A DNA stretch of 64,000 bases from Haloprofundus salilacus (GTDB taxonomy: Archaea > Halobacteriota > Halobacteria > Halobacteriales > Haloferacaceae). The notes under the pieces are model-generated. The model had not been told where the DNA came from, made no database searches, and worked only from the letters and a program-made list of their open reading frames with translations. Location: contig NZ_CP083723.1 of NCBI RefSeq assembly GCF_020150815.1, forward strand, positions 2,170,001 through 2,234,000, in the 5' to 3' direction. This document shows, piece after piece, positions 35,619 through 42,997 of this stretch; the first letter of the stretch is position 1; every line of letters starts with the position of its first letter. Position numbers and translations under genes: made by a program.

Positions 35619-36509
35619 CTACTCGCGGCGCGACGCAGCGGGAGACGACTCGTGGTCCGCGAGCGCGTCGGCTTCGTCGCCCCCGAGCAGTCTCGCGCCC
35701 GCGGGGTGAGTGTGGCAGACAGACGGGTCGTACCCCGCGTCGGAGAGCCCGGTGCCGAGCGCGAAGACGGAGTCGCCGAGCATCGCCATCGACGCCTCGC
35801 CGTCGACGGCGTTCACCTCGCGTATCGCCGCCTCGGCGCGGTCGGTAAGCAGTCCCGCCTCCCGGGCGAACCGGCGCGAGGCGAACATGAACCGGTCGAG
35901 CGTCGGCCGTTCGACGAGAGTCGAGAGCGCGCGCGCGCCGGCCTCCGAGAGTCGGGTCGTGTCACCCGAGAGCACGTCCTCGGTGGAGAGTTCGCCGAAC
36001 GTGACGTACTCGACGCGGGTCTGAGCGGGGACGCCGTCCAGTAACCCCTCGCCGGGCGCGCCGGGTTCGAGGCGAATCGGCACGCCGCCGCGCGCCTGCG
36101 CGACGACGTCGCCGAGACCCGTGTCGGACTGCACCTCCGCGCCGTGGGCGAGGGTTACGAGTTCGTTCTCCGAGAGCGCGCGACCGAACGCGTCGTTGGC
36201 CGCGAGCGCGGTGCCGAGCGCCATCGCGCCCGAGACGCCGAACCCCGCACCCAGCGGCAGCGACGTCTCGGCGTCGACGGCCGCCGTCACCGAGAGCGCG
36301 TTCAGCACGCGCTCGACCGGATCGATCCGAACGGGGTCGCGGCCGAGCGTCACCGTCGTGGTTTCCGCCGGGCGAACCCGGACGGTCACACCGGTCGAGA
36401 GCGTCACGCCCGCCCCCCGAGAGCCGGCGACTCTCGGGTCGTCGTTCGGATGGGCGCTGAAGAATCCGGTCACGTGCCCCGGGACGAACGCTACTGCCTC
36501 GCCAGCCAT
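35619..36509 (-). CDS. Pantoate kinase (GHMP family)
   Basis: A 296-residue GHMP kinase of the archaeal PoK family, phosphorylating pantoate. The start VAFVPGHVTGFFSAHP and SRGAGVTLSTGV are typical of PoK. The ATP loop is SLPLGAGFGVSGAMALG. The segment GLGDVVAQARGG and the C-terminal HPAGARLLG follow the family pattern. It begins the two-gene CoA operon with phosphopantothenate synthetase. GTTTAAC-like AT-rich sequence about 25 nt before ATG 36509 may be its TATA element. Confidence 0.93.
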   Translation of the reverse strand: MAGEAVAFVPGHVTGFFSAHPNDDPRVAGSRGAGVTLSTGVTVRVRPAETTTVTLGRDPVRIDPVERVLNALSVTAAVDAETSLPLGAGFGVSGAMALGTALAANDAFGRALSENELVTLAHGAEVQSDTGLGDVVAQARGGVPIRLEPGAPGEGLLDGVPAQTRVEYVTFGELSTEDVLSGDTTRLSEAGARALSTLVERPTLDRFMFASRRFAREAGLLTDRAEAAIREVNAVDGEASMAMLGDSVFALGTGLSDAGYDPSVCHTHPAGARLLGGDEADALADHESSPAASRRE

Positions 36510-36765
36510 ACACGGTCATCTCTACGCCGCGGGTTTAACAGTTACAATCCCGGACGGCGGTCGTTCAGCCCGTTCACGCCGATAAACGCTGTATTTCTGT
36601 CCGTAGCGAGTGGCTTCGCGTTGCTCTCGCTAGCAAGGGATTTCGGCGTCTCTCGGCGGGGTTCGCCGGGAATCAACGGGTTTGGGACGCCGGAAACGGT
36701 CGTTCCGATTTTTACCTAACCGCGTCATTGTCGCTGACGCGACCAGCGGGTCGCAGACGACTGAT
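36510..36765. other. Divergent promoter region between pantoate kinase and the PRC-barrel-like gene
   Basis: About 255 bp without a gene. On the minus side the sequence read as GTTAAAC near 36534 fits the pantoate kinase TATA. On the plus side ATTTTTACC near 36710 fits a promoter with a leader of about 35-40 nt for the PRC-like gene. Confidence 0.5.
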
Positions 36766-36770
36766 GGAGG
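36766..36770 (+). promoter_or_regulatory. Shine-Dalgarno site that decides the start at 36779
   Basis: GGAGG lies 8 nt before ATG 36779. It supports this start over ATG 36764 and implies a leadered message. Confidence 0.6.
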
Positions 36771-36778
36771 ACCTACCG

Positions 36779-37021
36779 ATGGCAACTCAGATCACCGACG
36801 ACGATGAAGGGAAGAAGGTCGTCGCCGGCGACGGCGACACCGTAGGCATCGTTGCGGACGTCGAACACGGAACGGCGTACGTCGAACCGAACCCCGGACT
36901 CACCGAGAAACTCAAGTCGAAGCTCGGTTGGGGTGAGAGGGACGAGGACACGTACCCGCTCCAGGAGAAAGCCGTCGAATCGGTCACCGACGACGAAGTC
37001 AGACTTCGTCGGGACGTGTGA
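36779..37021 (+). CDS. PRC-barrel-like small protein
   Basis: An 80-residue protein: MATQITDDDEGKKVVAGDGD, IVADVEHGTAYVEPNPG, LKSKLGWGERDEDTYPL and VTDDEVRLRRDV. The TVGIVADVEHG strand pair and C-terminal VTDDEVRL are typical of PRC-barrel-like proteins widespread in haloarchaea. The function is unknown. The frameshifted gene at 14348 is a paralog. A Shine-Dalgarno GGAGG 8 nt upstream fixes the start. Confidence 0.78.
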   Translation: MATQITDDDEGKKVVAGDGDTVGIVADVEHGTAYVEPNPGLTEKLKSKLGWGERDEDTYPLQEKAVESVTDDEVRLRRDV

Positions 37022-37041
37022 CGCGCGGCGCGCCCACCACG

Positions 37042-37067
37042 CCGTTCGGAACCTAATCGCCGAACGG
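37042..37067 (+). terminator. Hairpin after the PRC-barrel-like gene
   Basis: CCGTTCGG at 37042-37049 pairs perfectly with CCGAACGG at 37060-37067, with a 10-nt loop, 20 nt after the stop codon. Probable end-of-transcript structure. From here to 37292 no gene was seen. Confidence 0.45.
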
Positions 37068-37266
37068 TCGGCACGTCAGACATGCATCACTCCCGGACGC
37101 ACCGCCGTTTCGCGTCCAATCCATCGTTTTCTCTGTACTCAAGTCGACCCCGACCGTCTGACCGGCTGTGACTCGACGCGATACGTACTGCTCGAAGCGT
37201 CGGGGGTACTGCTGTAGAAGACACGAGTGCCGCTCGTCGTGTGACGACTCGAAACACGCCCGACGG

Positions 37267-37284
37267 GTTCCGGCGCGCCGGAAC
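37267..37284 (-). terminator. 18-bp perfect palindrome after the 37293 gene
   Basis: GTTCCGGCGCGCCGGAAC is an exact palindrome 8 nt past the stop of the minus-strand gene. It could be a terminator hairpin or a protein-binding site. Confidence 0.4.
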
Positions 37285-37292
37285 GAATCGCC

Positions 37293-37856
37293 TCAGCGCT
37301 GCTGTCCAGCGAACGCGACCCGAGCGTTCGGGTGCTGGTCCGCGTCCTCCGTGAGGACTCCCTCGTCTCGGAGCGCCTGTATCTGCGCTTTCGCCTCGGT
37401 CGGATTGAGTTCGCCGAGGGCGGCCGTCACGCCGAAGAGGAGACTCCGCGGGACGCCCGTCCCCGCGCCACCCTCGTCGAACGCCTCCTCGCTCTCCCCG
37501 ACGTCGTCGAGGATCACCTTGAGGTACCCCCGAATGTCGTTCTCACCTTCGAGTTGCTCGTGCCAACGCTGGGGGAACGTACTCACGCGACCGTCGCCGA
37601 CAGTGTAGAGGACGTCGTCGCCGACCCACGAGGTGGCGTCCGTCAGGCGTTCTTCGATCGCAGAGGGGACGCTCCCAGCGTCGATTCGCGCGCCCTCTTC
37701 GGCCAGCGCTTCGGCGTAGGTGACGACGCGCTCCGGGTCGGCGCCGGGTCGGTCGCTCTGCTCGTAGAGTTCGACGAGTCCGATGAGGTCCGAGACCAAC
37801 AGCGTCCGTCCGCGGTCACCCGCCTCTTCGAGTACGTGTTCGTTCAGTTCGGGCAT
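37293..37856 (-). CDS. Conserved haloarchaeal protein of unknown function
   Basis: A 187-residue, mostly helical acidic protein. Visible segments: MPELNEHVLEEAGDRGRTLL, DLIGLVELYEQSDRPGADPE, a central TSWVGDDVLYTVGDGRVSTF, and a C-terminal winged-helix-like part VTAALGELNPTEAKAQIQAL with LRDEGVLTEDADQHP. I recognise no named family. ATG 37856 was chosen because the reverse-strand CTTATTTG lies 24-31 nt before it (near 37883), fitting leaderless initiation. It is flanked by aspS on the same strand with a gap of about 170 nt. Confidence 0.65.
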   Translation of the reverse strand: MPELNEHVLEEAGDRGRTLLVSDLIGLVELYEQSDRPGADPERVVTYAEALAEEGARIDAGSVPSAIEERLTDATSWVGDDVLYTVGDGRVSTFPQRWHEQLEGENDIRGYLKVILDDVGESEEAFDEGGAGTGVPRSLLFGVTAALGELNPTEAKAQIQALRDEGVLTEDADQHPNARVAFAGQQR

Positions 37857-38026
37857 CAAATCCAGCTTAGGAGTGGACGCAAATAAGTCGCGTGCCTGTG
37901 CAAGACGGCGACGGCGCACCGACCGCCGGTTCCGTCTACAGGGTCAGCCGCTGGCGATCTCGCGGGAACGCCAGCAGACTCGCCCTGCTCGTCTGTCGAG
38001 CTCCCACGTGGCAGTTGCGTTGTCGT

Positions 38027-39331
38027 CTAGGGCGACAGACGCTGCCTGTCACGCGGGAAGAGGACCGCTTCGCGGATGTTCTCGAGGCCGAGCATCGTCA
38101 TGATGAGACGCTCGCCGCCTAGACCGAAGCCGGCGTGCGGGGGCATCCCGTACTTGAACATCTTCGTGTAGTAGTCGAACGACTCGGGGTCGAGACCCTG
38201 CTGCTCGAAGCCGGCGACGAGTTCGTCGTAGCGGTGTTCGCGCTGACCGCCCGAGACGAGTTCCATGTTCGGGTGCATCATGTCGAACCCCGTCGAGAGC
38301 GTCTCGTCGTCGTCGTGGTCCTTGATGTAGAACGGCTTGATCTCGCTGGGCCAGTCGGTGATGAAGTAGTGCTCGCCGACGTCCTCGCCGAGCGCCTTCT
38401 CGCCTTCGGTCGGCAGGTCGTCGCCCCAGACGAGATGTTCGTCGAGTTCGCCCGACGCATTGATGCGCTCGATGGCCTCCTCGTAGGTGAGACGCGGGAA
38501 CTCGCCCGACGGTGCCTCGAACTCGTCTTCGAGTCCGAGCGCTTCGAGTTGACGCTGGCAGTTCTCTTCGACCGCCTCATACGCCGCCTTGACGACGGCT
38601 TCGCAGACGTCCATCGCCTCGGTGTGGTCAGCGAACGCCGACTCGAAGTCGATGGAGGTCGCCTCGTTGAGGTGCCGCGGCGTGTTGTGTTCCTCGGCGC
38701 GGAAGATGGGACCGACCTCGAAGACGCGCTCCAGCCCGGAGCCGACCATCAGCTGCTTGAACAGCTGCGGCGACTGGTTCATGAACGCCTCGCGGCCGAA
38801 GTACGTGATGGGGAACAGTTCGGTGCCGCCCTCGGTTCCCGTAGCGACGATTTTCGGCGTGTTGATCTCGGTCGCGTGCAGTTCGCGGAACCGCTCGCGG
38901 ACGGCGCGCTGGACCTCGGCGCGAATCTCGAAGATGGCCTTCACCTCCTCCTTGCGGAGATCGAGCGTCCGGTTGTCGAGGCGCGTCGGCAGTTCGGCGT
39001 CGACCTTCCCGGAGGGGTCCAGCGGCAGTTGCGGGTCCGCCTCAGCGACGACGTCGAGGCTCTCGGGGACGACCTCGACGCCCGTCGGCGCGCGCGGCTC
39101 CTCGCCGACGTCGCCGGTCACCGAGATGACGCTCTCGCGGTGGACGCTGAGTCCCGTCTCGACGAGCTCCTCGTCCATCTCGTCTTTCTCGAACTTGATC
39201 TGAATCTTGCCGGTGGTGTCCCGAAGGATGAGGAAAGCGATGCCGCCGAGGTCACGAACTTCGTGGACCCAGCCGGCGAGCGTCACCGTGTCGCCGGGTT
39301 CGGCGTCTGCTGCGTACGTTCGGTTTTGCAT
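38027..39331 (-). CDS. aspS: Aspartyl-tRNA synthetase (archaeal type, probably non-discriminating)
   Basis: A 434-residue class IIb synthetase. An N-terminal OB fold ([20 protein letters not shown]) binds the anticodon. The class II motif 2 region is [20 protein letters not shown], and motif 3 is [21 protein letters not shown]. The length and lack of an insertion match archaeal AspRS. Haloarchaeal AspRS is known to charge tRNA-Asn as well; GatB at 50823 belongs to the amidotransferase that completes Asn-tRNA. TTTTTAAC 24-31 nt before ATG 39331 gives a leaderless promoter. Confidence 0.95.
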   Translation of the reverse strand: MQNRTYAADAEPGDTVTLAGWVHEVRDLGGIAFLILRDTTGKIQIKFEKDEMDEELVETGLSVHRESVISVTGDVGEEPRAPTGVEVVPESLDVVAEADPQLPLDPSGKVDAELPTRLDNRTLDLRKEEVKAIFEIRAEVQRAVRERFRELHATEINTPKIVATGTEGGTELFPITYFGREAFMNQSPQLFKQLMVGSGLERVFEVGPIFRAEEHNTPRHLNEATSIDFESAFADHTEAMDVCEAVVKAAYEAVEENCQRQLEALGLEDEFEAPSGEFPRLTYEEAIERINASGELDEHLVWGDDLPTEGEKALGEDVGEHYFITDWPSEIKPFYIKDHDDDETLSTGFDMMHPNMELVSGGQREHRYDELVAGFEQQGLDPESFDYYTKMFKYGMPPHAGFGLGGERLIMTMLGLENIREAVLFPRDRQRLSP

Positions 39332-39556
39332 GCCTACGCGTTCCGCGTCGGGAGGTTAAAAACGGTCGATTCCCGGTCGCGGTCCCCGGCGCTCGCCCCT
39401 GTGCGTCGGCCGAGTCGTCGTCCGTCTGAATCGTCGGCGGCGTCTGTTATCGTCAGCGGTACTCTCGTCAGCGGCACTCTCGTCGACGGAAGCCGTCGTC
39501 AGCAGAGAATGAGACGGAACAAAACACATTTGCGTTTGTCGGTCACGATTCAGCGT

Positions 39557-40027
39557 ATGTCGCGGGAACTCGACGACCTCGACCGCTACATCATCTACGC
39601 ACTCCAAGGCGACGCTCGCGGAACGTCGGCCAGGGAGATCGCCGAGATGAAAGGCGTCTCCCCCAGTACCGTTCGCAACCGGATTCACCGACTCGAAGAG
39701 AGCGACGTCGTCCGAGGGAGCCACCTCGACATCGACTTCGAGGCGGCCGGCTACCAACTGTACACGCTCATCCTCTGTACGGCCCCGATTCCCAAGCGCG
39801 AAGAACTCGCACACGAGGCGTGCAACGTCGACGGCGTCGTCTCGGTTCGCGAGATAATGACCGGCGAGGAGAACGTCCACATCACCGTCGTCGGCGAGGA
39901 CAGCGACGACCTGAGCCGGATCGGCCGCGACCTGAGTTCGCTCGGTTTCGAAATCGTCGAGGAGGAACTCATCCGCAACGAGTACACCTGTCCGTACAGT
40001 CCGTTCAGCGAGGTCGCCAAGGAGTAG
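39557..40027 (+). CDS. Lrp/AsnC-family transcriptional regulator
   Basis: A 156-residue protein. An N-terminal helix-turn-helix (LDDLDRYIIYALQGDARG, then REIAEMKGVSPSTVRNRIHR) is followed by a RAM-like ligand and oligomerisation domain (YQLYTLILCTAPIPKRE, VDGVVSVREIMTGEENVHIT). The C-terminal NEYTCPYSPF is unusual and carries a cysteine. It is divergent from aspS with 225 bp between. Likely senses an amino acid or related metabolite; the ligand is unknown. The ATG at 39557 gives the usual N-terminus. Confidence 0.88.
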   Translation: MSRELDDLDRYIIYALQGDARGTSAREIAEMKGVSPSTVRNRIHRLEESDVVRGSHLDIDFEAAGYQLYTLILCTAPIPKREELAHEACNVDGVVSVREIMTGEENVHITVVGEDSDDLSRIGRDLSSLGFEIVEEELIRNEYTCPYSPFSEVAKE

Positions 40028-40419
40028 CCGAAACGCCCTTCACCGTTCTCTGAACCTCGTTCGCCCAGCGACGCCACCGGACGGCGTGCGGCGATACGCG
40101 GCGACGTGCGGCGATACGCGGCGACGTGCGGCGATGCGCACTGCAACTGGACGACTCACGGTGACCCAAGGTACGTTGAACGTCTTTGAATACGGAATAA
40201 ACAGTATAACGAATTGTATATGCGAAATCAACAGAATATCGTCCCGTTTATGCTGTTTCAGGAGCAAGGCGGGAGTATGAGAGAAACAGCCCGACAGCCG
40301 AGCGGAACGAGTTCGGGACTGAACCGGCGTCAGTCGGCGCTTCGACTGACGAGGGGTCACGACGAATCCGCGTACGGCGCGGGGTATCGGGTCGACGCGG
40401 AACGAACAGCGGGGATTCC
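40028..40419. other. Intergenic region before the antiporter
   Basis: About 390 bp. It holds a 20-bp tandem repeat at 40086-40139, an AT-rich stretch near 40195-40225 that could be a promoter (AATAAACAGTATAACG), and a weak 51-codon frame (40277-40432) whose TGA directly abuts the antiporter GTG. I saw no other gene. Confidence 0.5.
40086..40139. repeat. 20-bp tandem repeat, 2.7 copies
   Basis: Units GTGCGGCGATACGCGGCGAC at 40086-40105 and 40106-40125 are identical, and a partial third copy begins at 40126 with one change. Confidence 0.85.
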
Positions 40420-40427
40420 GGGGGTGA
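40420..40427 (+). promoter_or_regulatory. Strong Shine-Dalgarno site of the antiporter
   Basis: GGGGGTGA lies 5 nt before GTG 40433 and matches the archaeal anti-SD well. It fixes the GTG start and implies a leadered transcript. Confidence 0.65.
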
Positions 40428-40432
40428 ACTGA

Positions 40433-41677
40433 GTGGTCGAAGCGGCGGAGATCGACATTCTAGGTCTCTTGCTCGTTCTCGCCGTCGCGTGGGTGTTCGG
40501 CGCGCTCGCCGAACGCCTTGGCTACCCGGCGATGATGGGCGAACTGTTCGCCGGACTCGTCTTCGGGCCGCCGATACTGGGAATCATCCAACCGTCCGAG
40601 GTGCTGATGGTGCTCTCGGAACTCGGCGTCTTCCTGTTGATGGTGTACGTCGGCACCGAGGTCGACCTCCACAAGCTCTTCGAACTCGGCCCGCAGGCGC
40701 TTCTCATCGCTATCGGCGGGTTCGTCATCCCGTTCGGTCTCGGCTACGGGGCCGGCATCGTCCTCGGGGAGTCGATGGGTGCGGCGCTGTTTCTCGGACT
40801 CGCGATGGCGGCGACGTCGCTGGCGACGAAGTCGCGCATCCTCTCGGACCTCGACCTGCTCGACACGCGTATCGCGGGGGTGCTACTCGGCGGTGCGCTC
40901 GTCTCCGACGTCGGCGTTCTCGTCGCGTTCGCGGGCATCATCGGCTTCGTCGAAGCCGGGTCGGTGAACCCCCTCGACATCGGCGTTATACTCGCGAAAG
41001 CGCTGGCGTTCTTCGCCGTAACACTGTTCATCGGCGACCGCTTCCTGCCGCCGCTGTGGTCGAAACTCGAAGACCTCCGCGAACGGTACGGCTTCGTCGA
41101 CAAAACGACGGCGTTCACGTTCGCGCTCCTGGTCGCGCTGTTGTTCGCCGAACTCGCCGCGCTGGCGGGACTGCACATGATCATCGGCGGCTTCATGGCC
41201 GGGATGTTCCTCCGTCAGGCGGACATCACGCCGGGACTGTACGAGCACATGGAGAACGTCATCTACGACCTCGCAATCGGTTTCTTCGCGCCCATCTTCT
41301 TCGTGACCGTCGCCTTCGAGCTAACGTTCGACGTGTTCACGCAGAACTTCGGCCTGCTCGCGCTGCTCGTCGCTATCGCGTTCGTCGGCAAAATCGCCGG
41401 CTCGTGGCTCTTCTCGCTGCCGACAAAACTCACCTCCCGCGAGGGGTTGGTCATCGGGTTCGGGATGAACGGCCGCGGCACCGTCGAGATCATCATCGCC
41501 TCCATTGGGTTGTCGGCGGGCGTCATCGACCAGCAGATGTTCTCCATCCTCGTGTTCATCGCCATCTTCACGACGGCGCTCGTCCCGATGACGATGACCT
41601 GGGGCGTCAAACTGCTCGAGTCCGCGGGCGAACTCGTCAGGCTCGACGAGGAGGAAGCCGTCGGTACGGCGGACTGA
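40433..41677 (+). CDS. CPA2-family cation:proton antiporter
   Basis: A 414-residue membrane protein with about twelve helices. GALAERLGYPAMMGELFAGL with FGPPILGI and later LGLAMAATSLATKSRILSDL are typical of the KefB/NapA group. The segment AALAGLHMIIGGFMAGMFLR and GFGMNGRGTVEIIIASIGLS, with the conserved RGTVE, are also present. It exchanges Na+ or K+ for H+. There is no C-terminal RCK/TrkA domain. A clear Shine-Dalgarno site supports GTG 40433. Confidence 0.92.
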   Translation: MVEAAEIDILGLLLVLAVAWVFGALAERLGYPAMMGELFAGLVFGPPILGIIQPSEVLMVLSELGVFLLMVYVGTEVDLHKLFELGPQALLIAIGGFVIPFGLGYGAGIVLGESMGAALFLGLAMAATSLATKSRILSDLDLLDTRIAGVLLGGALVSDVGVLVAFAGIIGFVEAGSVNPLDIGVILAKALAFFAVTLFIGDRFLPPLWSKLEDLRERYGFVDKTTAFTFALLVALLFAELAALAGLHMIIGGFMAGMFLRQADITPGLYEHMENVIYDLAIGFFAPIFFVTVAFELTFDVFTQNFGLLALLVAIAFVGKIAGSWLFSLPTKLTSREGLVIGFGMNGRGTVEIIIASIGLSAGVIDQQMFSILVFIAIFTTALVPMTMTWGVKLLESAGELVRLDEEEAVGTAD

Positions 41678-41737
41678 CGCCGCAGCGGGCGGAGAAGCGA
41701 CCGAGAGCGAAGATACCGAAAAACGAGAGACCGAACG

Positions 41738-42448
41738 TTACTCGGCGTGGGCGTCTTTGACGCCTTCGACGGTTTCGCGGACCGCGTCGACGCCCTCGTC
41801 GTGGAGCAGGTCGCCGACGACGACTACGTCGGCGTGTTGACCCATCTCGTAGGCGGCGTCGTAGCTGCGGATGCCGCCGCCATAGAACAGCGTCGCGTCG
41901 TCGAGCGCGTCGTGGGCGGCCTGTACTTTCTCGGTGTCGCCGTACATGCCGGAGTACTCGACGTAGACGATGTCCTGGCCGAACATCTTCTCGGCGACGG
42001 CGGCCCACGCCGACACGTCGTCGACGGACTGGTCGCAGTCAGCGTCGGTCAACTGCGCGACCGAGGCCTCCGGATTGAGGACGATGTACGCCTCGGTGTG
42101 CGTGCGCTCCCAGTCGAGACCGTTCTCGATGCGGACCCACTCTTTGTGCGCGCCGGTGACCCAGAAGGAGTCGCCGGCGTTGAACACGGTCGGGATGAGG
42201 TAGCCGTCAAGCGCGTCGTCGTCGACGACGACGGCGGGGTTCGACGGTTCCTGGTACAGCGGGACGTCGTACTCGGCGCAGGCGTCGACGACGCGCTGCA
42301 TCTTCTCTGTGGTGATGTCGAGCGTACCGCCGATTTCGATGGCGTCGGTTCCGGTCTCACAGACGTCGGCGAACGTCTCGCCGTCGACGAGGTCCTTGTC
42401 CGGGTCGATTTTGAGGATGTGGTCCCACGATTCCCACGACAGAGTCAT
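41738..42448 (-). CDS. Geranylgeranylglyceryl phosphate synthase (PcrB family)
   Basis: Makes the first ether bond of archaeal lipids from sn-glycerol-1-phosphate and geranylgeranyl diphosphate. A 236-residue barrel. Family marks: [11 protein letters not shown] near the start, the pair [10 protein letters not shown], the central [21 protein letters not shown], the [10 protein letters not shown] strand and the phosphate loop [22 protein letters not shown] element about 20-27 nt upstream fits a leaderless start at ATG 42448. Confidence 0.93.
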   Translation of the reverse strand: MTLSWESWDHILKIDPDKDLVDGETFADVCETGTDAIEIGGTLDITTEKMQRVVDACAEYDVPLYQEPSNPAVVVDDDALDGYLIPTVFNAGDSFWVTGAHKEWVRIENGLDWERTHTEAYIVLNPEASVAQLTDADCDQSVDDVSAWAAVAEKMFGQDIVYVEYSGMYGDTEKVQAAHDALDDATLFYGGGIRSYDAAYEMGQHADVVVVGDLLHDEGVDAVRETVEGVKDAHAE

Positions 42449-42587
42449 TGGACTGTGTACTCCGGGGAGGCGTTAAAAAGGGTGCGGAACGCTAGTTCGG
42501 AGGGCCAGCAACCGACTTATACAAGAGAACCTTGGCGAGATACCATGGGTTCATGTCAACTAGAATAACTCAATCGAAGTAGTTACT

Positions 42588-42866
42588 ATGGCTCAAGCGA
42601 CGCTTACAGAGTTAGCATATCTAAACTCGAATCTGTTTTTGAACCACTACCTCAACGAGCGAATTTCCGACTCGGGGAGTGGGACTGTGACGATGAGGCT
42701 GAAGCGGTCTTCGAGGAACTCCAGTCGCTGTACGAAGTAGAGAAAGGGCTGCTCGGTTCATACAAGGAAGACGAACTGCTGGACTCGTGGATAGACGAGG
42801 TGATAGAAGCGCTTGGATTCGGGACGCTGTCGGAGACGACGCTCCCCGGTGGCGGAGTAGCTAGTG
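42588..42866 (+). pseudogene. Truncated, frameshifted start of a type IIG / PglX-like restriction-modification protein
   Basis: ATG 42588 opens MAQATLTELAYLNSNLFLNH then YLNERISDSG. After a single-base slip near 42672-42677 the reading continues EWDCDDEAEAVFEELQSLYE, KGLLGSYKEDELLDSWIDEV, ALGFGTLSETTLPGGG. From memory this matches the N-terminus of haloarchaeal Eco57I-type methylase-nucleases, also used as PglX in BREX-like systems. Those proteins have over 1000 residues; here homology ends near residue 93, and unrelated sequence runs to the topA end. GC content is lower than in neighbours. ACTTATACAAG near 42513 may be an old promoter. Remnant of a defence gene. Confidence 0.6.
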
Positions 42867-42997
42867 GATTCACTGCGAGCGAACGAAGTGAGCGAGCAGG
42901 CCGACAACTGAGTGGAGGTGCGAAGCACCGAAACGAAGGAGTAGTGTTTTTGGTCCAGCTTTTACCGAGCGAAACTGCGCAGCGTAAAAGGTGGAAG
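42867..42997. other. Junction sequence with small inverted repeats after topA
   Basis: Noncoding tail between the remnant and topA. It holds a hairpin GGTGC-GAA-GCACC (42918-42930) and the inverted repeat CTTTTAC (42959-42965)/GTAAAAG (42984-42990), 8 nt past the topA stop, which could end topA transcription. The text around TGAGTGGAGGTGCGAAGCAC resembles a repeat-like tail I remember from other haloarchaeal junctions. Confidence 0.4.

Noticed and set aside
40086-40139. CRISPR array
   Set aside because: Units are directly tandem without variable spacers and there are no cas genes nearby.
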